A DNA stretch of 9,797 nt from Flavobacterium psychrophilum (lineage in GTDB: Bacteria > Bacteroidota > Bacteroidia > Flavobacteriales > Flavobacteriaceae), in the NCBI GenBank assembly GCA_945905915.1, contig CAMDQL010000064.1:1-9797 (forward strand), written 5' to 3'. Positions 1 through 5,621 of the stretch are shown piece by piece. Position numbers and translations under genes: made by a program. The notes below the pieces were generated by a model. That model made no database searches. It was not told where the DNA came from and saw nothing but the letters and a program-made list of their open reading frames with translations. Position 1 is the first letter of the stretch, and each line of letters begins with the position of its first letter.

Positions 1-102
1 GATCAATGAACGCTCCGGCTTATCAGTCGTGATGGCGTCAAAACCATTCACAACTCTAAAACGCTGACCCGGGGTAATAGGTTTTAATTTTCTAACTGAC
101 AT
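1..102 (-). CDS. rplB: 50S ribosomal protein L2, N-terminal fragment (cut by window edge)
   Basis: The complement of 1-102 reads as 34 codons beginning MSVRKLKPITPGQRFRVVNG and continuing FDAITTDKPERSLI, with no stop before the window edge. The MxVRKLKPxTPGxR opening is the standard N-terminus of bacterial L2. L2 is a primary 23S rRNA binding protein needed for subunit association and the peptidyl-transferase centre. The full protein is usually about 275 residues, so roughly 240 are missing here. The start lies 6 bases after the rplW stop, in the canonical L3-L4-L23-L2 order, so it is almost certainly the fourth gene of the rplC transcript. The short length is only the window edge and says nothing about a broken gene. 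Confidence 0.95.
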   Translation of the reverse strand, partial: MSVRKLKPITPGQRFRVVNGFDAITTDKPERSLI

Positions 103-108
103 TTTCTA

Positions 109-399
109 TTAGATATTAGTATAAAAATCTATTGTTTCTCCCTCTTGAACTTGAACAACTGCTTTTTTGTAAGCATTTGTTTTCCCACTGATTAATCCAC
201 TTTTAGTGTATTTAACGTTTCTATCAGCTCTGTAGTTCATTGTATTAACCGCTACTACTTTCACACCAAAAGTTGCCTCAACAGCATTTTTAATTTGAAT
301 TTTATTAGCATTTTTATCAACTACAAAACCAAAACGGTTAAAAATTTCACCATCTTTAGTTATTTTCTCAGTTATAATAGGCTTAATTATGATGCTCAT
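109..399 (-). CDS. rplW: 50S ribosomal protein L23
   Basis: This gene encodes 96 residues, the normal size for bacterial L23. The opening MSIIIKPIITEKI matches the family's IIKPIxTEK signature. The segment VDKNANKIQIKNAVEATFGVKV (residues about 27-48) is the family core, and YRADRNVKYTKSGLISGKTNAYKKAVV (about 57-81) is the basic rRNA-binding part. L23 binds domain III of 23S rRNA at the exit of the nascent-chain tunnel, where it serves as a docking site for trigger factor and SRP. It starts 7 bases after the rplD stop and ends 6 bases before the rplB start, so it is co-transcribed with both. No Shine-Dalgarno sequence precedes the ATG; the upstream bases are A/T only apart from one G. Confidence 0.96.
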   Translation of the reverse strand: MSIIIKPIITEKITKDGEIFNRFGFVVDKNANKIQIKNAVEATFGVKVVAVNTMNYRADRNVKYTKSGLISGKTNAYKKAVVQVQEGETIDFYTNI

Positions 400-406
400 A
401 ATCTTA

Positions 407-1036
407 TTATTTACTTAAATTAGCTTCAATTCCATCTACAGCACCCTCTAAAAGAATTAAAATTTTTGCATTTAATATCGCATAAGTGCTTAATTCTGAA
501 GTAGTTATAACGCTAGACGCCTTTAAATTGCGTGACGACAAATATACATTTTTATTTGAATCGCCCAACACAAATAAAGATTTTTTATTCTCTAACCCTA
601 AAGATTTCAATACATTAATGAAATTTTTAGTGCTTGGTGTTTCAAATGTAAAGTCTTCCACCACTACCAAATTAGACTCTTTAACTTTTAAAGAAAAAGC
701 TGATTTACGAGCTAATCTTTTTAAGTTTTTGTTTAATTTGAATGAGTAACTTCTTGGTCTTGGTCCAAAAACAGTACCTCCACCTTTAAACAAAGGGTTT
801 TTAGCAGAACCAGCACGAGCCGTTCCTGTTCCTTTTTGTTTTTTGATTTTACGAGTACTTCCAGCAACTTCAGCTCTTTCTTTAGCTTTATGGTTTCCTT
901 GTCTTTGATTTGCTAAGTACTGCTTAACATCAAGATAAACAGCATGCTTATTAGGCTCAATTGCGAAAACTGAATCAGAAAGTTGAACTTTTCTTCCAGT
1001 TTCTTTTCCGTTGATATCTAAAACTTTTACTTCCAT
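407..1036 (-). CDS. rplD: 50S ribosomal protein L4
   Basis: This gene encodes 209 residues from the ATG at 1036 ([17 protein letters not shown]). The frame stays open to an ATG at 1081, but those 15 extra residues (MYSWTQ...) lie inside rplC and have no family counterpart, so 1036 is chosen. The long basic internal loop at about residues 44-95 (GNHKAKERAEVAGSTRKIKK, then QKGTGTARAGS, KNPLFKGGGTVFGPRPR) reaches into the ribosomal tunnel and is the site of macrolide-resistance changes in other bacteria; it looks normal here. L4 assembles early on 23S rRNA. In E. coli it also represses its own operon through the S10 leader. The ATG overlaps the rplC stop by one base (TAATG), which suggests translational coupling. 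Confidence 0.96.
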   Translation of the reverse strand: MEVKVLDINGKETGRKVQLSDSVFAIEPNKHAVYLDVKQYLANQRQGNHKAKERAEVAGSTRKIKKQKGTGTARAGSAKNPLFKGGGTVFGPRPRSYSFKLNKNLKRLARKSAFSLKVKESNLVVVEDFTFETPSTKNFINVLKSLGLENKKSLFVLGDSNKNVYLSSRNLKASSVITTSELSTYAILNAKILILLEGAVDGIEANLSK

Positions 1037-1653
1037 TACTTCTGAATGATTACATAAGAGCTTTTGTGTCCAGGAATACAACCTTTTATTACTAAAAGAT
1101 TTTTCTCACTAACCACTTTTAAAACTCTAAGGTTTTGAACTGTTACATTATCTCCTCCCATTCTTCCAGCCATGCGCATTCCTTTGAATACTCTAGATGG
1201 ATAAGATGAAGCTCCTACAGAACCAGGTGCTCTTAAACGGTTATGTTGACCATGTGTGGCTTGACCAACACCGCCAAAACCATGACGTTTAACAACTCCT
1301 TGGAATCCTTTTCCTTTAGAAACTCCTAACACATCAACAAATTCACCTTCAGCAAATAAGTCAACGGCGATTACATCGCCTAATTTGTACTCTTCATCAA
1401 AACCTTTGAATTCAACGACTTTTTTCTTTGCAGCTGTTCCCGCTTTCTTAAAGTGACCTAACTCGGCCTTAATAGAACGTTTTTCAGCTTTGTCATCGAA
1501 ACCTAATTGAATCGCAGAATAACCGTCTACTTCAATGGTTCTGACTTGGGTAACAACGCATGGACCACATTCAATAACGGTACATGGAACATTTTTTCCA
1601 TTCTCGTCAAAGATGCTAGTCATGCCAATTTTTCTTCCGATTAACCCAGACAT
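1036..1653 (-). CDS. rplC: 50S ribosomal protein L3
   Basis: This gene encodes 205 residues, the usual L3 length. The N-terminus [19 protein letters not shown] carries the family's GRKxGMT signature. The extended loop at about residues 117-168 ([46 protein letters not shown]) reaches the peptidyl-transferase centre. L3 is one of the two proteins that initiate 50S assembly. At the place where E. coli L3 has the PrmB-methylated Gln150 (GSIGQ), this protein has Ala148 (GSVGA), as many other bacteria do, so that modification should not occur here. It is the first gene of a transcript that appears to start near 1722. Its stop overlaps the rplD start by one base. Confidence 0.96.
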   Translation of the reverse strand: MSGLIGRKIGMTSIFDENGKNVPCTVIECGPCVVTQVRTIEVDGYSAIQLGFDDKAEKRSIKAELGHFKKAGTAAKKKVVEFKGFDEEYKLGDVIAVDLFAEGEFVDVLGVSKGKGFQGVVKRHGFGGVGQATHGQHNRLRAPGSVGASSYPSRVFKGMRMAGRMGGDNVTVQNLRVLKVVSEKNLLVIKGCIPGHKSSYVIIQK

Positions 1654-1680
1654 ATAAAACTAATTAATTAATTAAACTCT

Positions 1681-1697
1681 TATTTATACAATAAATA
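1681..1697 (-). promoter_or_regulatory. Hairpin in the rplC mRNA leader
   Basis: On the minus strand TATTTAT-TGT-ATAAATA forms a 7-bp AU-only stem with a 3-base loop. It lies inside the predicted leader of about 70 bases for rplC-rplD-rplW-rplB, followed by a run of TAAT repeats up to the ATG. The pairing is visible in the sequence. A regulatory role is inference: in E. coli L4 represses through the leader of this operon, but I see no recognisable copy of that structure, and an AU-only stem is weak. Confidence 0.3.
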
Positions 1698-1726
1698 GTA
1701 CTCGCACACTACCTATTTTGAGGGTG

Positions 1727-1758
1727 CAAATATATAAATTATTTTTTAATTATCGCAA
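1727..1758 (-). promoter_or_regulatory. Promoter of the rplC-rplD-rplW-rplB transcript
   Basis: The minus strand has TTG (1758-1756), 21 bases, then TATATTTG (1734-1727). This fits the Bacteroidota primary-sigma consensus of a -33 TTG and a -7 TAnnTTTG, at the long end of the usual spacing. The start point would be near 1722, giving a leader of about 70 bases before the rplC ATG. Its place just downstream of the rpsJ terminator supports a separate transcript. Confidence 0.75.
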
Positions 1759-1820
1759 AAATAATTAGCTAAGGTAAAGTTCTCTGAAAAATGAAGATTT
1801 TACAAACTAATTTTGATAAG

Positions 1821-1861
1821 AAAAAAACCGTAATGCTATAAAACAACATTAACGGTTTTTT
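1821..1861 (-). terminator. Intrinsic terminator after rpsJ
   Basis: The arms AAAAAACCG-TAATG and CATTAACGGTTTTTT pair with a single unpaired base around an 11-base loop. On the minus strand the stem is followed by a T-tract and TTTCTTATC. The structure begins 32 bases past the rpsJ stop, the normal place for a Rho-independent terminator. The A/T tails make it symmetric, but no plus-strand gene feeds it, so it is read as the end of the rpsL-rpsG-fusA-rpsJ transcript. Confidence 0.8.
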
Positions 1862-1892
1862 CTATATGTTGCGATTTTGCAATCTAAAATTA

Positions 1893-2198
1893 CTAAACCT
1901 TGATCTCTACTTCTACTCCGCTTGGTAATTCTAATTTCATTAAAGCATCGATCGTTTTCGAAGAAGAACTGTAGATATCTAACAATCTCTTGTATGAATT
2001 TAACTCGAATTGCTCTCTTGATTTTTTGTTAACGTGTGGAGAACGTAGTACAGTAAAAATCTTTTTGTGTGTAGGCAATGGAATTGGACCCGTCACCACA
2101 GCACCTGTACTTTTTACAGTTTTTACAATCTTCTCAGCAGACTTATCTACTAAATTATGATCGTATGATTTTAATTTTATTCTGATTTTTTGACTCAT
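1893..2198 (-). CDS. rpsJ: 30S ribosomal protein S10
   Basis: This gene encodes 101 residues, the usual S10 length. It begins [18 protein letters not shown] and carries [35 protein letters not shown] (about 31-65), which covers the S10 signature and the loop that enters the 30S head. S10 acts in the ribosome and, as NusE, pairs with NusB or NusG in transcription antitermination and transcription-translation coupling. It follows fusA by 11 bases and ends at its own terminator, so it is the last gene of the str transcript. In E. coli S10 is instead the first gene of the S10 operon. The ATG is preceded by TTTTTAAGAAA, which is A-rich with no Shine-Dalgarno. Confidence 0.97.
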   Translation of the reverse strand: MSQKIRIKLKSYDHNLVDKSAEKIVKTVKSTGAVVTGPIPLPTHKKIFTVLRSPHVNKKSREQFELNSYKRLLDIYSSSSKTIDALMKLELPSGVEVEIKV

Positions 2199-2209
2199 TT
2201 TCTTAAAAA

Positions 2210-4366
2210 TTAAGCGTTACCTTTTGCTTTTTTAATTACAGCTTCTGAAATATTAGAAGGTGTTTCTGCATAATGTGAAAACTCCATTGTTGAAGTTGCT
2301 CTACCCGATGATAATGTTCTTAATGTGGTAACATATCCAAACATTTCTGATAAAGGCACATCAGCTTTGATAGTTTTAGCACCATTTCTGTCACCCATGT
2401 CATTTACTTGACCTCTACGACGGTTCAAGTCACCTACGATATCACCCATGTTTTCTTCTGGAGTAATAACTTCGATTTTCATAATTGGTTCAAGAATGAC
2501 TGCTCCAGCAGCACGACCTACTTCTTTATATCCCATTTTAGCAGCTAACTCGAAAGAAAGTGCATCTGAATCCACTGGGTGGAACGATCCGTCTAATAAA
2601 GTTACTTTTAAACTATCTACTACATATCCTGCTAAAGGACCTGTTTTCATAGCTTCTCTGAAACCTTTTTCAACAGCTGGAATATATTCTTTTGGTACGT
2701 TACCACCTTTTACTGCATTAATAAACTGTAAACCATTAGGAATTTTACCATCTACTTCATCAGCTGGTTCTAATGTGAATACAATATCACCAAATTTACC
2801 ACGACCACCCGATTGCTTTTTGTAAACCTCTCTGTGTTGTGCTGCTTTTGTGAATGCTTCTTTATATTCTACTTGCGGCTCACCTTGGTTAACCTCAACT
2901 TTAAACTCACGTTTCATACGATCTACAAGAATGTCTAAGTGCAACTCACCCATACCTGAAATAATCGTTTGACCTGAAGCCTCATCAGTTCTAACTGTAA
3001 ACGTTGGATCTTCCTCAGCTAATTTAGCTAATGCCATACCCATTTTATCTACGTCGGCTTTTGTTTTTGGCTCAATTGCGATACCAATTACTGGATCAGG
3101 GAATTTCATTGACTCAAGGATAATTGGGTGTTTTTCATCACACATAGTATCTCCTGTTTTGATATCCTTAAATCCTACAGCAGCTCCAATATCTCCAGCT
3201 TCGATATAGTCGATCGGATTTTGTTTGTTAGCGTGCATTTGGTAAATACGAGAAATACGCTCTTTGTTTCCTGAACGTGTGTTCAAGATGTAAGAACCCG
3301 CATCTAAACGACCTGAATACGCGCGGAAGAATGCTAAACGACCTACATATGGGTCAGTAGCAATTTTAAATGCTAAAGCAGCAAACGGCTCTTTTGTATC
3401 TGGACGACGTAAAATTTTCTTTTGATCTTCTTCTAATAAATCTGCATCATCAGGATGAATTCCTTCGATACCTTCTTTATCCATTGGAGATGGTAAGTAT
3501 TTACATACTGCATCTAACATGAACTGAACTCCTTTATTTTTGAATGAAGAACCAGCAATCATAGGAATGATAGCCATGTCGATTGTTGCAGCTCTTAAAG
3601 CAATGTTGATTTCTTCCTCTGTAATAGAGTTTTCATCTTCCATGTACTTATCTAATAGATTATCATCATAATCTGCTACAGCTTCTATAAGAATAGATCT
3701 ATATTCTTTTACTTCAGCTAACATATCTTCTGGGATTGGCACAATGTCAAAAGTGGCCCCTTGCGTTTCGTCATGCCAAATAATAGCTTGATTTTTTACT
3801 AAATCAACAACTCCTTTAAAGTCATTTTCTTCGCCAATTGGTAAAGTAATAGCAACAGCGTTAGATTTTAACATATCTCTAACTTGCTGACAAACCATTA
3901 AGAAGTTAGAACCTTGACGGTCCATTTTGTTTACGAATCCCATACGTGGAACTCTATATTGATCAGCTAATCTCCAGTTAGTTTCAGATTGTGGCTCAAC
4001 ACCGTCAACCGCACTAAATAAAAATACCAAACCATCTAATACACGTAACGAACGGTTTACCTCAACTGTAAAGTCAACGTGTCCCGGAGTATCGATAATA
4101 TTAAAGTGGTATGGTAATGTTTCTGGTAATACTTTTCCTTGTTCTGTTGGAAAATTCCATTCACAAGTTGTAGCTGCAGAAGTAATTGTAATACCTCTTT
4201 CTTGCTCTTGTGCCATCCAGTCCATTGTTGCAGCACCATCATGTACTTCACCAATTTTGTGTGATTTTCCTGTATAGAATAAGATACGCTCCGTAGTGGT
4301 AGTTTTACCCGCATCAATGTGAGCTGCAATACCAATATTTCTTGTATATTTTAAATCTCTAGCCAT
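2210..4366 (-). CDS. fusA: Translation elongation factor G (EF-G)
   Basis: This gene encodes 718 residues, typical for Bacteroidota EF-G. The GTPase domain has every motif intact: G1 AHIDAGKT (15-22), RGITIT (57-62), DTPGH (92-96), NKMD (146-149) and the SSF-containing G5 (about 271-279). Domain II lies at about 325-410, domain III includes [10 protein letters not shown] (471-480), and domain IV has the tip loop DGSFHPVDS with His596, which enters the decoding site. Domain V follows to the end. EF-G uses GTP to translocate tRNA and mRNA and, with RRF, recycles ribosomes. The complete GTPase motifs and str-operon location mark it as the canonical EF-G. It is not the divergent EF-G2 known in Bacteroides. 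It lies 11 bases from rpsG and 11 bases from rpsJ, within one operon. Confidence 0.98.
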   Translation of the reverse strand: MARDLKYTRNIGIAAHIDAGKTTTTERILFYTGKSHKIGEVHDGAATMDWMAQEQERGITITSAATTCEWNFPTEQGKVLPETLPYHFNIIDTPGHVDFTVEVNRSLRVLDGLVFLFSAVDGVEPQSETNWRLADQYRVPRMGFVNKMDRQGSNFLMVCQQVRDMLKSNAVAITLPIGEENDFKGVVDLVKNQAIIWHDETQGATFDIVPIPEDMLAEVKEYRSILIEAVADYDDNLLDKYMEDENSITEEEINIALRAATIDMAIIPMIAGSSFKNKGVQFMLDAVCKYLPSPMDKEGIEGIHPDDADLLEEDQKKILRRPDTKEPFAALAFKIATDPYVGRLAFFRAYSGRLDAGSYILNTRSGNKERISRIYQMHANKQNPIDYIEAGDIGAAVGFKDIKTGDTMCDEKHPIILESMKFPDPVIGIAIEPKTKADVDKMGMALAKLAEEDPTFTVRTDEASGQTIISGMGELHLDILVDRMKREFKVEVNQGEPQVEYKEAFTKAAQHREVYKKQSGGRGKFGDIVFTLEPADEVDGKIPNGLQFINAVKGGNVPKEYIPAVEKGFREAMKTGPLAGYVVDSLKVTLLDGSFHPVDSDALSFELAAKMGYKEVGRAAGAVILEPIMKIEVITPEENMGDIVGDLNRRRGQVNDMGDRNGAKTIKADVPLSEMFGYVTTLRTLSSGRATSTMEFSHYAETPSNISEAVIKKAKGNA

Positions 4367-4377
4367 TTCTATACGAA

Positions 4378-4854
4378 TTAAAATCTAAAATGAGAGAATG
4401 CTTTATTAGCATCTGCCATTTTGTGAGTATCCATTCTTTTCTTAACAGCAGCACCTTCTTCTTTAGCCGCAGCTAAAATTTCAGAAGCTAATTTTCCTGC
4501 CATTGATTTTTCGTTTCTTCTTCTTGCATAAAGAATCATCCATTTGATAGCGTAAGAAATTTTTCTATCTGGACGAATTTGCATTGGAATTTGGAATGTA
4601 GCTCCACCCACTCTACGTGAACGAACTTCTACGTGAGGCATAACATTTGTTAATGCGTCTTTCCATGTTTCTAACGCAGATTTTTCTGCATCTTGCTTTT
4701 TAGTTTCTACAATTTCTAATGCATCGTAGAATACTTTGAAAGCTGTTGATTTTTTACCATCCCACATTAAGTTGTTTACAAAACGTGTTACTAACTGATC
4801 GTTAAATTTTGGATCTGGTAAAAGTGGTCTTTTTTTGGCCGCTCTTTTTCTCAT
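4378..4854 (-). CDS. rpsG: 30S ribosomal protein S7
   Basis: This gene encodes 158 residues, the usual S7 length. It opens [17 protein letters not shown] and contains [20 protein letters not shown] (about 75-94), the S7 signature. The C-terminal helices contain [21 protein letters not shown]7 nucleates the 3' domain of 16S rRNA, forms the head of the 30S subunit and lines the E site. In E. coli it also represses the str operon by binding between rpsL and rpsG. That spacer is only 27 bases here, so an E. coli-like S7 site there is unlikely. The start is preceded by AAAGAAAAGAC, which is A-rich without a clear Shine-Dalgarno. Confidence 0.97.
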   Translation of the reverse strand: MRKRAAKKRPLLPDPKFNDQLVTRFVNNLMWDGKKSTAFKVFYDALEIVETKKQDAEKSALETWKDALTNVMPHVEVRSRRVGGATFQIPMQIRPDRKISYAIKWMILYARRRNEKSMAGKLASEILAAAKEEGAAVKKRMDTHKMADANKAFSHFRF

Positions 4855-4881
4855 GTCTTTTCTTTAAAAGATTTTAAATTA

Positions 4882-5286
4882 CTACTTCTTTCCAGTTGGT
4901 GCAGCTGCTTGTCCTGGTTTTGGACGTTTAGCTCCATACTTAGATCTACGTTGTGTTCTTCCTGCAACACCCGCAGTGTCTAACGCTCCACGTACAATGT
5001 GGTAACGTACACCTGGTAAATCTTTTACTCTTCCACCTCTAACTAATACTATCGAGTGCTCTTGTAGATTGTGACCTTCTCCAGGAATGTATGCATTTAC
5101 CTCGTTACCGTTTGTTAAACGAACCCTAGCTACCTTTCTCATTGCTGAGTTTGGTTTCTTAGGAGTTGTTGTGTAAACACGAGTACACACACCTCTTCTT
5201 TGAGGACAAGAATCTAAAGCAGCCGATTTACTCTTCTTAGTTATTTGGGTTCTCCCTGTTCTTACTAATTGTTGAATTGTTGGCAT
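4882..5286 (-). CDS. rpsL: 30S ribosomal protein S12
   Basis: This gene encodes 134 residues, slightly longer than the 124 of E. coli because of a C-terminal tail ending [12 protein letters not shown]. The signature [20 protein letters not shown] (about 40-59) and the segment [21 protein letters not shown] (about 83-103) are intact. Lys43 and Lys88 are both present; replacement of either gives streptomycin resistance in other bacteria, so the sequence is of the sensitive type. Asp89 is the residue that RimO methylthiolates in E. coli. S12 sits at the decoding centre and monitors codon-anticodon pairing. It is the first gene of the rpsL-rpsG-fusA-rpsJ transcript, with a strong promoter about 50 bases upstream. 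Confidence 0.97.
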   Translation of the reverse strand: MPTIQQLVRTGRTQITKKSKSAALDSCPQRRGVCTRVYTTTPKKPNSAMRKVARVRLTNGNEVNAYIPGEGHNLQEHSIVLVRGGRVKDLPGVRYHIVRGALDTAGVAGRTQRRSKYGAKRPKPGQAAAPTGKK

Positions 5287-5320
5287 AATTAAATACTAAA
5301 AATTTTTATTGTTTAAAATT

Positions 5321-5335
5321 CCCGCTTTTTACGGG
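5321..5335 (-). promoter_or_regulatory. Hairpin at the 5' end of the rpsL mRNA
   Basis: On the minus strand CCCG-TAAAAAG-CGGG folds into a short GC stem with a 7-base loop. From the position of the -7 box, this stem would sit almost at the 5' end of the transcript. It could protect the mRNA end or take part in control of the str operon. Both roles are inference from position. Confidence 0.35.
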
Positions 5336-5339
5336 GTTG

Positions 5340-5369
5340 CAAATGTAGGAATTATTTTTTACTTTCCAA
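5340..5369 (-). promoter_or_regulatory. Promoter of the rpsL-rpsG-fusA-rpsJ transcript
   Basis: The minus strand has TTG (5369-5367), 19 bases, then TACATTTG (5347-5340). This is a very close match to the Bacteroidota consensus TTG-N19-TAnnTTTG. The start point would be near 5335, giving a leader of about 50 bases. This is the best promoter in the window, as expected for ribosomal protein genes. Confidence 0.85.
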
Positions 5370-5456
5370 ATCATAATATATTAATTTTCAATACTCATTG
5401 ATTTTTGTAGTGTTTTGATTTGTATTGAGTTACAAAAAAGAAAGACAAATTCAAGT

Positions 5457-5507
5457 TAGCCCCGATGGAAGCGAACTACCATGTAGTGCGGACAGCGGGA
5501 ACATGGA
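5457..5507 (+). ncRNA. Putative structured intergenic RNA element, Flavo-1-like
   Basis: The plus strand reads TTAGCCCCGATGGAAGCG, a small hairpin, then GCGGACAGCGGGA. The outer stem is CCCG (5461-5464) with CGGG (5496-5499). The inner hairpin is ACTAC (5475-5479) with GTAGT (5483-5487) around loop CAT. The internal loop GATGGAAGCG / GCGGACAG is purine-rich. From memory, the frame 'AGCCCCGATGGAAGCG ... GCGGACAGCGGG' recurs between genes across Flavobacterium genomes with a variable inner hairpin. I think it may be the Rfam Flavo-1 motif, but I cannot check the family name here. The stems and their positions are visible; its expression and function are unknown. Confidence 0.45.
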
Positions 5508-5547
5508 AACCAAAAATTCCCAAGCCATTCGCTCCTGATTCTGAACC

Positions 5548-5582
5548 ATCTCGAAGCTTCCGGGATAGAATGACAAAATGGA
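5548..5582 (+). repeat. Small hairpin with TGACAAAATGG tail
   Basis: ATCTCG (5548-5553) pairs with CGGGAT (5561-5566), with one G-U pair, around the loop AAGCTTC. The tail AGAATGACAAAATGG follows. The piece AATGACAAAA is also found at the right arm of the inverted repeat near 9042-9051. This suggests both come from short dispersed flavobacterial intergenic repeats. It may be the downstream part of the element at 5457. Confidence 0.35.
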
Positions 5583-5621
5583 TATAAAATTTATTTTACT
5601 TTTTTTCGTTTCTTTACTGCT

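Larger units (their letters stand above)
5287..5621. other. Divergent spacer between rpsL and the Omp85 gene
   Basis: This 335-base stretch holds no convincing gene on either strand. Its left third carries the rpsL leader and promoter. Its middle, about 5457-5507, holds a GC-richer structured element. Positions 5548-5582 hold a second small hairpin with a TGACAAAATGG tail. The last 40 bases before the plus-strand gene are very T-rich. The nearest promoter-like match there is TACTTTTT (5597-5604), without a good upstream TTG, so the promoter of the downstream gene is not clearly placed. Confidence 0.7.

Noticed and set aside
486..749. Open frame of 87 codons on the plus strand inside rplD
   Set aside because: It is antisense to a conserved L4 gene, resembles no family I recognise and has no promoter-like sequence.
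1037..1081. N-terminal extension of L4 to an ATG at 1081
   Set aside because: The extra 15 residues lie in rplC coding sequence and do not match the L4 family, which begins at MEVKVLDI.
2448..2825. Open frame of 125 codons on the plus strand inside fusA
   Set aside because: It lies fully within domains IV and V of EF-G on the other strand; the Pro/Ser-rich product looks like an antisense shadow.
4057..4335. Out-of-frame minus-strand open frame inside fusA
   Set aside because: It overlaps the conserved GTPase motifs of EF-G in another frame, so it is a shadow.
4855..4881. S7 autoregulatory site between rpsL and rpsG
   Set aside because: The spacer is 27 AT-rich bases with no stable structure, too short for an E. 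coli-like S7 target.
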